From Arsenicibacter rosenii (GTDB taxonomy: Bacteria > Bacteroidota > Bacteroidia > Cytophagales > Spirosomataceae), in assembly GCF_001870735.1 (NCBI RefSeq), contig NZ_MORL01000003.1, positions 434,001 to 498,000 on the forward strand: 64,000 nt of DNA, read 5' to 3'. Position numbers and translations under genes: made by a program. Positions 43,906 through 52,084 of the stretch are shown here, one piece after another (the stretch's first letter is position 1; every line of letters starts with the position of its first letter). The notes under the pieces are model-generated. The model did no database searches. It was not told the DNA's origin and saw nothing but the letters and a program-made list of their open reading frames with translations.

Positions 43906-43980
43906 AATGGTATGATGTTTTGCCGGAAAGGTAACATAAAAGAGTGTTGATTGTCAAGAGGGGTCTATCAAGTGTGTAAA

Positions 43981-44009
43981 CAAAAAGGGAGCGAAACGCT
44001 CCCTTTTTG
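43981..44009. terminator. Perfect 13-bp hairpin terminator
   Basis: CAAAAAGGGAGCG at 43981-43993 pairs with CGCTCCCTTTTTG at 43997-44009, with A- and T-runs on both sides for bidirectional use. Confidence 0.8.
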
Positions 44010-44025
44010 CGGCAGTCAACTGCTT

Positions 44026-44217
44026 GTGCCTAATCGGTACTTATTTAGTCTACTCACAGTGGTAGTAGTCGTGTTGAACTCCTATGCTATTATACGAAAA
44101 GGAATACCAGCCTTCAGCCTGTTCTATATTGCTTTTTTTGTATCAGGAGGGGAAGCCTATTTTACCCTACTAATCCCCGTTACTTTGCTCCAGCTTTTAC
44201 CTTTCATTATATTGTAA
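44026..44217 (+). CDS. Possible 63-residue two-helix membrane protein
   Basis: A frame with a GTG at 44026 encodes MPNRYLFSLLTVVVVVLNSYAI, then IPAFSLFYIAFFVS and FTLLIPVTLLQLLPFIIL. The hydrophobic pattern is membrane-like and the composition matches the AT-rich island, but there is no ATG and no promoter. It begins just after the terminator hairpin. It may also be a gene fragment. Nothing else is evident in the 340-bp gap 43906-44245. Confidence 0.25.
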   Translation: MPNRYLFSLLTVVVVVLNSYAIIRKGIPAFSLFYIAFFVSGGEAYFTLLIPVTLLQLLPFIIL

Positions 44218-44245
44218 ATAGCGCCAGGGGTAAACTTTAGTTGTA

Positions 44246-47200
44246 CTAAATATCATCACCTGCAAATCTATTTCTGCGATCTTTCTTTATCTGATCTTTA
44301 TAATAGCTGATTTTCTCTTCTAAATATTTTATGTGATTAACATAAAATAACCTTTTAGGCATCTCTAAAACAATGTTTAAAATTTTTGTGTATATATCTA
44401 CATACCCTTGGTTAATTGAATAATCATTACTGCCACTCATAACCGTAGGAGTCCAACTTACACACTCAAATTCATTAATATCAGGCTTTTGAGATACATA
44501 CTCATAAATGAAGTAATGCCATTCTCTCAATTTTTTGCACTCTGAAAGTGCCTGAATGATATTACTTATTTCTGATGTATTATTGAAGTACTTTAAAACG
44601 AAGGCTTTAAAAAGTAAATTTACTTCAATGTCAAAATCGGTACCATTGTATTTGAATAAGGTATCATATTTGGTCTTGGCAAATTCTAATTTCTTTTTCG
44701 AAATCAATAAATCAATGACTTGCATTATTATTTTATGAGATTCTGCAAGGTGCCAAATTATGTGTAAATTATTAATATCAGGATGACCTATGTCGTCTTT
44801 TTCTAAGACATCATAATAGAAATTAATAAGATCAAATATAAAATCTGGTCTTTGTACTAATAATAATTTAAGAGTACTTCCATCAGAATCATAATGTTCC
44901 GGATATTTAGAATAGAATTGTTCTAGTGACTGTAAGTACAACTTTTCAATTATTCTTGTATCTGGAAATGCATTAATGTCAATTCTGCTCTCTATAAAAT
45001 CTTCTCTTAAGAAATACCTTATCCCTTCTTTTTCATATCTATTTGTTAGAGTATACAATATATTAGCATAGAAATGAGGGTATTTTTTATTATACTTTTC
45101 CCACCAATGATAATTAAAATAAAACTGATCATAATTTTGATTCTTAAAACAATCCAGTACTCTCCCTGTTAATACTGGATCAATACTTTCAGCACTAATT
45201 AACGAAAAAAAAGTTAACAATAAATCAGTTCTTTGCTGTAAATCAATGTAAAAGAAGTTAATCCATTCATAGGGTCTCTCTATAACGTTGCCAAAGCCTG
45301 TACAAATCATATTATGGATACTTAATGGGAACTCTTCGAGGGTTAAAAAAACAGTCAAGCCTATTTTGAATAACTCCTTGTCCCTGTCATGAAGGCTTTT
45401 AAGTATAATACCAAGTGATCTTTCGATATCATATAGCTGACACTTTTTAGTTAATAACAGACTTCGGATGTCATTTGCAAGTGCAAGGATATTATCACTA
45501 TTCACAATTTTAATTTTCTCTAAAATTTCAAGTCGTTTTTCACTATTGAATTCATCGCTGTATCTGAGCCTGCTTATACCAATTTCTTTTCCATACAGTA
45601 ATTTCCAATTGAATATTTTATATAAACTAAATAATGAGCAACTAAAAGAAAGATTTGTTTGCTCTAGATCACCTATTTTGCTCCCAGATACTACTAGAGA
45701 ATGTATGTAGTTATGTACAAAGTAACAGTCCTCAAAGTTATCTTTAAGTAGTTTATCTTTAATTATTTTAATAATGAACCTTCTGTCAAACTTTAAAAGG
45801 CTTTTGTCTCCTTTTTTAGAGATATATAATCTGTAAGAAAATAAAGCCGCTCTGCAATCTTGTGGATAGTTATCGAATTGATTATACAAATAGTCCCATA
45901 CTAGCATTCGAAATGAGGTAAAGGGCTTTCGTACAGGGAACTGGAGAGTAGTTATGTTTAGTGTTTTTCCTTTAGTTGTTGTTGTACGAAACTCTGATTT
46001 TAAGAAGAATGGTATTATTTCATATAGTAATTTTCTTGATGATTCATTATTGTTGTCGACTTCTGCAATAATATGTTCAAAAAATAAAGTTTGCCTTAAT
46101 TTTGTATAATACTGATCTTCTGGTCTAAAAGCAAGACGACCTTCAATTAAAGAAATGACCATTGCTTTTGTGTCAGGATTTATTTTTATTATTTCGACAA
46201 GTAATTCAAGCGCTAATTCAAAATAATCATTGAGACTAGCAAAAAAATGAAAAAGTACATTTAGACGTGGTGTCAAAATATCTCTATCAAAATCTCCAAA
46301 ATTATACTTACGTGAAGTATTCCATTCATTACGAATTATTTTTAAATTATTATTAAAATCTATCAAATATTGAATGGTTTCCAGAGGAATAACCACAAAA
46401 AATACATCAATAAATCTAAATATTTTATTGTCATTATTGTGAATAGATGACAAGTATCCTCGCAAATCAGGTTTTATTGAATCGGTAATATTTTTTTGAT
46501 TGAATGCATTTAGTACATCATAAATAGCATCTTTTATTTTATTGGGGTATTCTTCGAAAAAATTGTCTATTAGACTCTTTAGACTTAATAACTTCTTATC
46601 AATAAAGGTATAAAATATGGCATATGTAGCTAGGTTTTGATCAGGTATCCTGAATAAACTGTCATCTTCAGCATACATGTCAGCAAATTCGTTATACTGC
46701 AAATAATTTAATTCTGACGTTAAATCATTAAAGGAGACATTGAAGACTGAAGATATTTTATCAATAAGTGGTTTATATAATAAATCAAGCTGACGAAATA
46801 CGGACAATATACCTAAAACTCTAGTCCTATTTTCATTTTCAAATAAAGCTTCTCCTCCTGTATCTGTCTTTTCTTTATAATAGCTGTTATATAAACTGGT
46901 AGCATCATTCAGAGCAAAAATATTATTCTCTTTTAATGCTACTAACGCAGCCATTACTGCTATTCGAGGGTTACCATTCGCTAGATCAATAATTCTGTTT
47001 TGTAAAAGGTCATTTTTAATATTGAAGGGCTTTTGGCTTATAAGTTTTACTAGCTGCTCATTAGAAAATCTTTCTAAGACGATATTGCACCATCGATACT
47101 CTATTAAATGCTTACTTACTACATCAAATGCATAATCACGGACAGTCAATATGAGTTTAAATTTAATCTTTGGCCTGGCATAAAGATTACCAAGCGTTTC

Positions 47201-48031
47201 AAGCAAAATTGGAGTTTGCCGGTTAGCGTCATCAATTAATATTACATATTTGCCATTATTTAGTAGAAGGCTATTTAAGTCTTCTATCAATGATGTGTAT
47301 TTATTCGCAATACAAAAAGGCTGATACCCATCATTTATTTCACAAAAACTATTGATAAGTTCTAGGGCTAAACGGGTTTTTCCTAACCCCTGACTGCCTG
47401 TTATTACTAGTATATCAAAGTTTGTTAGGTTATTAAGAGCGTCGTTTACTTCTCTTTCACGCCCTCTAAAAGGATTTTCTAATGGATTGATTTTGTCTAC
47501 CTGCTTACGTCCTTGTTCGCTGATAAATTCATCCGGAGACTGAAGCTGTAAGGAGCCAAAATTGATTCTGAGATATCGCCGCGCTAACTGTTGGAAATCA
47601 TTATGAATACTTAATGCCAGCATATCAATTCCTATCAGTTCAAGCGTAACAGGGCAATTGCTACGTAACTGTTTGTCCTTTTCAATACTTAGCTTTCCTG
47701 TATGGATTAATAATATTCTGTCAATATCTGTAGAAATTAAGCTTGTTTTATTAGTGTCCAGGCACTTATCTATATCTTCCTGAAGCTTTTTCAAAAGTCC
47801 TTTCTCTTGCTTGGTGTACTCTATTAATACATACTTTCCGGTTGGTAGTACGATGTAGGTATCAGGCGTGCCTTTAACTGTTTGAATTCTAGCTACTTGT
47901 GTCCCTGTTCTGGTTATTTGCCGAAAATCTTTACCATACCGGCAATATAGATACTCGTCACATAAGAATTGAAAATTCGTGTGATCTATCTGTTTAAGGG
48001 CTTCTTCAATGTCTGTTAATCGTTGATTCAT
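44246..48031 (-). CDS. STAND NTPase with N-terminal PD-(D/E)XK-like nuclease domain, candidate Avs-type antiviral protein
   Basis: The 1261-residue AT-rich protein has three parts. Residues about 15-150 resemble an Mrr/restriction-like PD-(D/E)XK fold: FLCDEYLYCRYG, then GTPDTYIVLPTGKYVLIEYTKQ, with Asp57 and Glu71-x-Thr-Lys74 as the likely metal site. Residues about 190-400 are the NTPase: Walker A GSQGLGKT (212-219), Walker B YVILIDD (262-268), sensor LTVRD (295-299) and the STAND-type GNP (353-355). The remaining 850 residues are predicted helices without an obvious repeat consensus. This nuclease-STAND-helical layout matches Avs phage sensors, in which the C-terminus recognises a phage protein. 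It may be co-transcribed with the upstream wHTH gene, 239 bases away. Confidence 0.75.
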   Translation of the reverse strand: MNQRLTDIEEALKQIDHTNFQFLCDEYLYCRYGKDFRQITRTGTQVARIQTVKGTPDTYIVLPTGKYVLIEYTKQEKGLLKKLQEDIDKCLDTNKTSLISTDIDRILLIHTGKLSIEKDKQLRSNCPVTLELIGIDMLALSIHNDFQQLARRYLRINFGSLQLQSPDEFISEQGRKQVDKINPLENPFRGREREVNDALNNLTNFDILVITGSQGLGKTRLALELINSFCEINDGYQPFCIANKYTSLIEDLNSLLLNNGKYVILIDDANRQTPILLETLGNLYARPKIKFKLILTVRDYAFDVVSKHLIEYRWCNIVLERFSNEQLVKLISQKPFNIKNDLLQNRIIDLANGNPRIAVMAALVALKENNIFALNDATSLYNSYYKEKTDTGGEALFENENRTRVLGILSVFRQLDLLYKPLIDKISSVFNVSFNDLTSELNYLQYNEFADMYAEDDSLFRIPDQNLATYAIFYTFIDKKLLSLKSLIDNFFEEYPNKIKDAIYDVLNAFNQKNITDSIKPDLRGYLSSIHNNDNKIFRFIDVFFVVIPLETIQYLIDFNNNLKIIRNEWNTSRKYNFGDFDRDILTPRLNVLFHFFASLNDYFELALELLVEIIKINPDTKAMVISLIEGRLAFRPEDQYYTKLRQTLFFEHIIAEVDNNNESSRKLLYEIIPFFLKSEFRTTTTKGKTLNITTLQFPVRKPFTSFRMLVWDYLYNQFDNYPQDCRAALFSYRLYISKKGDKSLLKFDRRFIIKIIKDKLLKDNFEDCYFVHNYIHSLVVSGSKIGDLEQTNLSFSCSLFSLYKIFNWKLLYGKEIGISRLRYSDEFNSEKRLEILEKIKIVNSDNILALANDIRSLLLTKKCQLYDIERSLGIILKSLHDRDKELFKIGLTVFLTLEEFPLSIHNMICTGFGNVIERPYEWINFFYIDLQQRTDLLLTFFSLISAESIDPVLTGRVLDCFKNQNYDQFYFNYHWWEKYNKKYPHFYANILYTLTNRYEKEGIRYFLREDFIESRIDINAFPDTRIIEKLYLQSLEQFYSKYPEHYDSDGSTLKLLLVQRPDFIFDLINFYYDVLEKDDIGHPDINNLHIIWHLAESHKIIMQVIDLLISKKKLEFAKTKYDTLFKYNGTDFDIEVNLLFKAFVLKYFNNTSEISNIIQALSECKKLREWHYFIYEYVSQKPDINEFECVSWTPTVMSGSNDYSINQGYVDIYTKILNIVLEMPKRLFYVNHIKYLEEKISYYKDQIKKDRRNRFAGDDI

Positions 48032-48122
48032 TTTACTGAGGATCTTTTGTATAGAAGAGTGAGGATAAATTCACTTATAAATATATTCAGTAAATGTATT
48101 GGCTCATAACTGATATGTTACT

Positions 48123-48278
48123 TTCCGGAACATCCCTGATGAATTTACCGGCCTGAAAGCCTCGCTTACCGATTACGATCCGTTCAGCGGTATGGTGGAT
48201 AAAACGATGCAGAGTGCTGAAATGCTGAAGCAGGCCTTTATTTCGGCCAGACAGCAGGATTCATACGGAATCATTTAA
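48123..48278 (+). pseudogene. C-terminal fragment of a phage-like gene
   Basis: An open frame without a start encodes FRNIPDEFTGLKASL, then DYDPFSGMVDKTMQSAEMLK and QAFISARQQDSYGII before the stop at 48276-48278. Its GC-rich codon use contrasts sharply with the AT-rich genes on both sides and resembles the tape-measure fragment at 42533. No family can be named. It is on the opposite strand and overlaps the last bases of the wHTH gene. Confidence 0.4.
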
Positions 48279-48840
48279 TACGTTTACTTTGCTTTACTTT
48301 TAAGCTGTCTATTAAAAACAATAGTCGATTGATCGCCTTCGCATCTGTAGATAAAACCCTATTGGTGGAATCAATCATCTTGTTTTTTTCTTCAAGCTGT
48401 TTATTTAGTTTTTTGGTATCATCAGCTGCGCCATAGGCAAGTAATGCTATCACTGTAGCAGCAGTAGCATTGATGGTCGTGATTAAAACCAGAATAGTTG
48501 TACCCATGTCTTTCATTTTCTGTCGAAATTCCGACCTGATAAAGCCACCGTCTTCAAGAAAGACTATACCCTTATCAGTGATTTGATCGATCATCAACTC
48601 GTTTTTAAGAAAAGATTGTCTAGATGTAATCTCAATAGCATTTATATAACCTTCGTCTTTCAATATGTGGCAGTAATAGTTAACAGCATAGACAGAATAG
48701 TGAATCTGTTCGGCAAATTGATAAATATTTTTACCCATATGTTCTGTCTTTTTTATAGCCTCCAAAATAGCATCCTTTTTGATTGCCGGTGACTCCTTAT
48801 CAATTAATCTCAATGCATATAATTGAAAGTTTAATTTCAT
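48271..48840 (-). CDS. wHTH protein with membrane segment and coiled coil, next to STAND NTPase gene
   Basis: The 189-residue protein has a winged-helix-like N-terminus (DAILEAIKKTEHMGKNIYQF, VYAVNYYCHILKDEGYINAI, IDQITDKGIVFLEDGG). One hydrophobic stretch (TTILVLITTINATAATVIAL, about residues 113-132) and a C-terminal coiled coil (DDTKKLNKQLEEKNKMIDST) follow. The topology suggests a membrane-held DNA-binding or sensor protein. It precedes the STAND gene on the same strand and shares its AT-rich composition. An IS element begins 42 bases upstream of its start. Function unknown. Confidence 0.6.
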   Translation of the reverse strand: MKLNFQLYALRLIDKESPAIKKDAILEAIKKTEHMGKNIYQFAEQIHYSVYAVNYYCHILKDEGYINAIEITSRQSFLKNELMIDQITDKGIVFLEDGGFIRSEFRQKMKDMGTTILVLITTINATAATVIALLAYGAADDTKKLNKQLEEKNKMIDSTNRVLSTDAKAINRLLFLIDSLKVKQSKRIK

Positions 48841-48879
48841 TGATCTAAGGAGATGTTAGTTAATATATTCGTAGCATTA

Positions 48880-49762
48880 TAAGAGCATGTTGGGGAATTT
48901 TGTTTGGTAAAAAGTCAAATCCGCTGCAACATGATCTGAATGTTAGCCAGATACAGCCAGTTGGCCGAAGATGATAAGGTATACTCGTAATCCTTGACAA
49001 TGCGCCGGAAGAAATTCGTCCAGGCAATGCTCCGTTCGACAACCCACCGTTTGGCAACAGGCACAAAACCTTGAGCCGATTCTGGTCGTGAAGCTTTCTC
49101 AAAATCGATGCTCCAATCAGCCAATGCCCGGGCAAAAACGCCATTGTATTCGGACGGCCGATGCCGCCTGATCACCATACACTTTTTCCAACCGTTCCCC
49201 AGCCCGCCAAAGTATATCACCGATAAACGAGATGGCTGCCGGCCCTTCCGCTTCATTGGCCCTATGAACCGCAACCACCCATAGCCGGCCTTGTGTGTCA
49301 ACTACAAACTCTCGCTTGCGTCCATTGACTCGTTTGTTGGTATCCATGCCCCGGTATTCGCAAATCATGGGATGTAGCTTAACACTCTGTGCATCAATGC
49401 ATAAAACGGACGGATGTGCTTCTTTACCAGCTTGTCTCCGGTCAAGTTGATTCAACGCTGCGTTGATACGTTCAAAGGTGCCATCCTGCTTCCAACACTC
49501 AAAATAATAATAAACAGCTTGCCAGTGGGGCCACTCTTCAGGCAGATTACGCCATTGGCAACCAGTTCGCAGGAGCCATAAAATGGTGTTAATGATTTGC
49601 CGTAAATCATGTTTTCGCTTGCGTTTAAGATTAAAAAAAGGCGAAATTACGGCCCATTGAGGGTCGGTCAGTTTAGAGAACTGTTTGGTCATTACTTTGC
49701 TGCTTGGTCGCTACAAAGTTGGCACGACTCTCAACATTTCTCAATTCCCCAACACGCTCTAA
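48880..49762 (-). mobile_element. IS5-family insertion sequence (IS1031-like)
   Basis: The element spans 48883-49759 (877 bp). Its terminal inverted repeats are GAGCATGTTGGGGAATT at the left and the near-identical complement AATTCCCCAACACGCTC at the right, with one mismatch. A 3-bp direct repeat TAA flanks both ends (48880-48882 and 49760-49762), fitting the TNA target of the IS1031 group. The transposase occupies the minus strand. Confidence 0.88.
48915..49692 (-). CDS. IS5-family transposase in two overlapping frames
   Basis: The first frame (49117-49692, 191 residues) contains the IS5 N-terminal domain (LTDPQWAVISPFF, NTILWLLRTGCQWRNLP) and the first catalytic Asp in CIDAQSV, and reaches the second Asp in KVYGDQ. 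The third residue Glu is in a different frame, in KRWVVERSIAW (residues ending LANIQIMLQRI at 48915). The frames join near 49130-49160, where the sequence passes from GDQA to YNGVFARAL. The two frames may be joined by programmed frameshifting, which occurs in this family, or the second may be a mutation. All three DDE residues are otherwise present. Confidence 0.8.
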
Positions 49763-49830
49763 AGTTTTTTACATATTAACTCCAACGCTCTCCGATAGCT
49801 ATGAAGATAAGCCCACATATATATTCTCCA

Positions 49831-49893
49831 GTTGGGCGTAGTTTACACTATGCCTAAGACTAACACACGTACGTAGTGCAAACTACGCCCGAC
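49831..49893. repeat. Paired palindromic repeats
   Basis: GTTGGGCGTAGTTTACACTA at 49831-49850 and its near-complement CGTAGTGCAAACTACGCC CGAC at 49872-49893 face each other across 19 bases, forming a strong potential stem. It lies between the IS element and the antitoxin gene. Confidence 0.65.
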
Positions 49894-49906
49894 AGATGAC
49901 GTTACG

Positions 49907-50278
49907 CTACGCAGCTTTAAGTAAAATGTCAACGGGGATACCTAAACGACTTGAGATGGCTTTGATTTGCCGTACAGAAAGCGGGCGTTTCTCATGTAAC
50001 AGCTCTGATAAGCGACTTTTGCCGCCTACAAGCTCTGCCATTTCTGTTGTCGTTACACCAAGTTCTTCCATTTGGTATTTAATTGCTTCTATTGGATTTA
50101 CATCACCAATTGGAAATTCCCGTTGTTCATAATCGTGCACTAAAATGCCAAGTAATTCCAAAAGCTCCATTTCAGGAGTGCCGGATTTACTGTCAATTAA
50201 TGTCTCAATCAGATCAATTGCTTCGTTGTATTGCTCCTCTGTTTTAATAGGCCGGGCAATATATTTTTTTTGTGTCAT
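49907..50278 (-). CDS. higA: HigA-type antitoxin
   Basis: The 123-residue protein has an N-terminal helical region and a C-terminal helix-turn-helix (LGVTTTEMAELVGGKSRLSE then KRPLSVRQIKAISSRLGIP) typical of the HigA antitoxin group, which neutralises HigB and represses the operon. It lies downstream of higB on the minus strand, with a 113-bp gap; toxin before antitoxin is the usual higBA order. Confidence 0.9.
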   Translation of the reverse strand: MTQKKYIARPIKTEEQYNEAIDLIETLIDSKSGTPEMELLELLGILVHDYEQREFPIGDVNPIEAIKYQMEELGVTTTEMAELVGGKSRLSELLHEKRPLSVRQIKAISSRLGIPVDILLKAA

Positions 50279-50391
50279 AGCGTTCTGTATACTTGTATTA
50301 AATCTTAAATTTCAGCGAACTAATTGGCAAATATCCCCATTCAGAACCTGTGCAACCCGTATACATAGCTTCTATTATAATCTATATTTTA

Positions 50392-50688
50392 CTATATTGA
50401 ACTTATATCATTAATTTTATCATACTCAGCATGCGTGTCAATAAAACGGATGTAACATTGTTGTATTTCATACTCAAATTTCACTATTAATCTATAGTCA
50501 TTACGACGGATATTAAATACAATCCGGTTATTACCAACAGTGTCGGCTCCCGGAAAACTGGCTATGATTTCGTTAGGGTTTGACCAATGCTGACTTGTTA
50601 TTTTTTTATACCATAATTGTAAACCGACTTTTGCATTTGGTTCTCTCGCCCAAAAATCCTTCAATGTCATGATCTTAATCACTCGCAT
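50392..50688 (-). CDS. higB: HigB-type mRNA interferase toxin
   Basis: The ATG at 50688 gives 98 residues. The segment LKDFWAREPNAKVGLQLWYK, then FPGADTVGNNRIVFNIRRNDYRLIVK and a C-terminal YIRFIDTHAEYDKI, match the RelE-like HigB family, which cleaves mRNA on the ribosome. An earlier in-frame ATG at 50766 would run into the operator palindromes and is less likely. Expression is probably controlled by HigA at the two palindromes upstream. Confidence 0.9.
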   Translation of the reverse strand: MRVIKIMTLKDFWAREPNAKVGLQLWYKKITSQHWSNPNEIIASFPGADTVGNNRIVFNIRRNDYRLIVKFEYEIQQCYIRFIDTHAEYDKINDISSI

Positions 50689-50738
50689 ATACTTCTGCCC
50701 CATAGTATGCACTTTTATGAAAACACCTTTGCCAATAT

Positions 50739-50790
50739 GTTCCCATATCGGGAACAACGTATCCACTCACCATAGTTCCCAATATGGGAA
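50739..50790 (-). promoter_or_regulatory. Two HigA operator palindromes
   Basis: GTTCCCATATCGGGAAC at 50739-50755 and TTCCCAATATGGGAA at 50776-50790 both fit TTCCCnnnnnGGGAA. They lie 51 bases upstream of the higB start and 36 bases apart (centre to centre), as expected for cooperative autorepression. A third repeat (palindromic copy) follows at 50851. Confidence 0.7.
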
Positions 50791-50850
50791 AATGATTCAT
50801 TTTTATATAAATCTCCCTCAACTGCGCGGGAATAGCCTGCCCAGCACAGA

Positions 50851-50872
50851 CGTAGTACAAACTACGCCCAAC
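50851..50872 (-). repeat. Palindromic repeat GTTGGGCGTAGTTT copy
   Basis: On the plus strand CGTAGTACAAACTACGCCC AAC, one base different from the copy at 42419-42440. It sits between the higBA operators and the plus-strand gene at 50971. Confidence 0.6.
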
Positions 50873-50970
50873 GAAGTCCGGGCCCTGCTCCGTTAAAGTA
50901 TCTTAACGGAGTGTCAACAGGCGATGCATGCCCTTAACTTGGTGAGCAATAAACAACAACTACTTTGCTC

Positions 50971-51993
50971 ATGCACCTCTTCCGTTTACTCCTTTGCCTG
51001 CTTCTGACGTATCCCGGATTTGCCCGGCATGGATTTGCTTGGCATGGATTTGCCGGGCAAATCCATGCCAAGCACCATCAAGATACCTTACAGGATTACC
51101 GCTTTTACCATCAGCAGATTGCCGGGGCGCAGGAAGCCATCGTTAACCGGCAGTATGATCAGGCGCTGGCCCAATATGAAACCGTTTTCAGCCGGTACAG
51201 CTTTATTTTCCTGCGGGACTATCAGGTAGCTACCCAGCTAGCTCTGCAAACCGGTCAGCGCGACAAGGCGTTTACCTACCTCAGAAAAGGCATTGCCGGT
51301 GGCTGGACATGGAAGTCTGTTACGCGTAATGCCTTTCTGAAACCGTTAACCGCCGATCCGCAGTGGAAGCAGCTCCGCGACGATTATCCCGCACTGCGGG
51401 CGGCATACACCGCAAAACTCAACCTTCCGGTCCGGGAAAAGGTCCGGAAGATGTTTGGCAAAGACCAGCGCAAAGCCCTGGGCGCGTTATTGACCGTTGG
51501 CCCGAAAGCACAGGAACGTTATGCCATAAAACGATTTGCGCCCCACAGCCAGCGTCAGCTCGCCGCGTTGAGAAACATCATGCTGACCGTTGGCTATCCG
51601 AGCGAGCAACGAATCGGCACCGACCTGTGGGCGTCTGTTATCCTGAGCCACCATAACTCCATCAGCCAGGCCCACGCGCAACAGGATACGCTCTACCCTG
51701 CCCTAAAGCCTTATTTGTGGCAGGCCGTGATGTCCGGACAGATGTCGCCCTATGCCTATGCGAAAATTGAGGAATGGTATGTAGTCATCCAAAGCGGCCA
51801 CACCGGCAAACACACGGCGTTTCTGGCCGACAAGTTAACCCGGCAGGAACTCAACGAAGCCAACCAACGCCGACAAGCCCTTGGCTTAAGCACTGTCGAA
51901 ACCATCAACGGCTTGCTCGGCCTCCAGCAGCAAACCGGCATGAAGTTTTACCTGCCGCTGCACGTTTTCACCCAAACGACAATTATGGAATAA
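50971..51993 (+). CDS. Secreted hypothetical protein with TPR-like region
   Basis: The 340-residue protein starts with a signal peptide (MHLFRLLLCLLLTYPG). Immediately after, the repeat G-F-A-x-H occurs three times (GFARHGFAWHGFAG), encoded by a DNA inverted repeat. Residues about 45-120 have a TPR-like helical pattern (YDQALAQYETVFSRY, KAFTYLRKGI). The rest is unknown and ends LHVFTQTTIME. It is a single gene flanked by repeats. Confidence 0.55.
   Translation: MHLFRLLLCLLLTYPGFARHGFAWHGFAGQIHAKHHQDTLQDYRFYHQQIAGAQEAIVNRQYDQALAQYETVFSRYSFIFLRDYQVATQLALQTGQRDKAFTYLRKGIAGGWTWKSVTRNAFLKPLTADPQWKQLRDDYPALRAAYTAKLNLPVREKVRKMFGKDQRKALGALLTVGPKAQERYAIKRFAPHSQRQLAALRNIMLTVGYPSEQRIGTDLWASVILSHHNSISQAHAQQDTLYPALKPYLWQAVMSGQMSPYAYAKIEEWYVVIQSGHTGKHTAFLADKLTRQELNEANQRRQALGLSTVETINGLLGLQQQTGMKFYLPLHVFTQTTIME
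51037..51073. repeat. Perfect 18-bp inverted repeat inside the coding sequence
   Basis: Arms 51037-51054 and 51056-51073 are exact complements with a single-base loop, within the signal-peptide region of the gene at 50971. Copies of GGCATGGATTTGC occur upstream in the same stretch, suggesting a recent small duplication and inversion. Confidence 0.75.
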
Positions 51994-52084
51994 ATAAAAA
52001 AACCTTGTAAACTGCTGCTTTTTCGCTACCTTGAATGCTGTTAATCAATTTATTCCACAAGCCAATGAATTATTCCACAAACCA

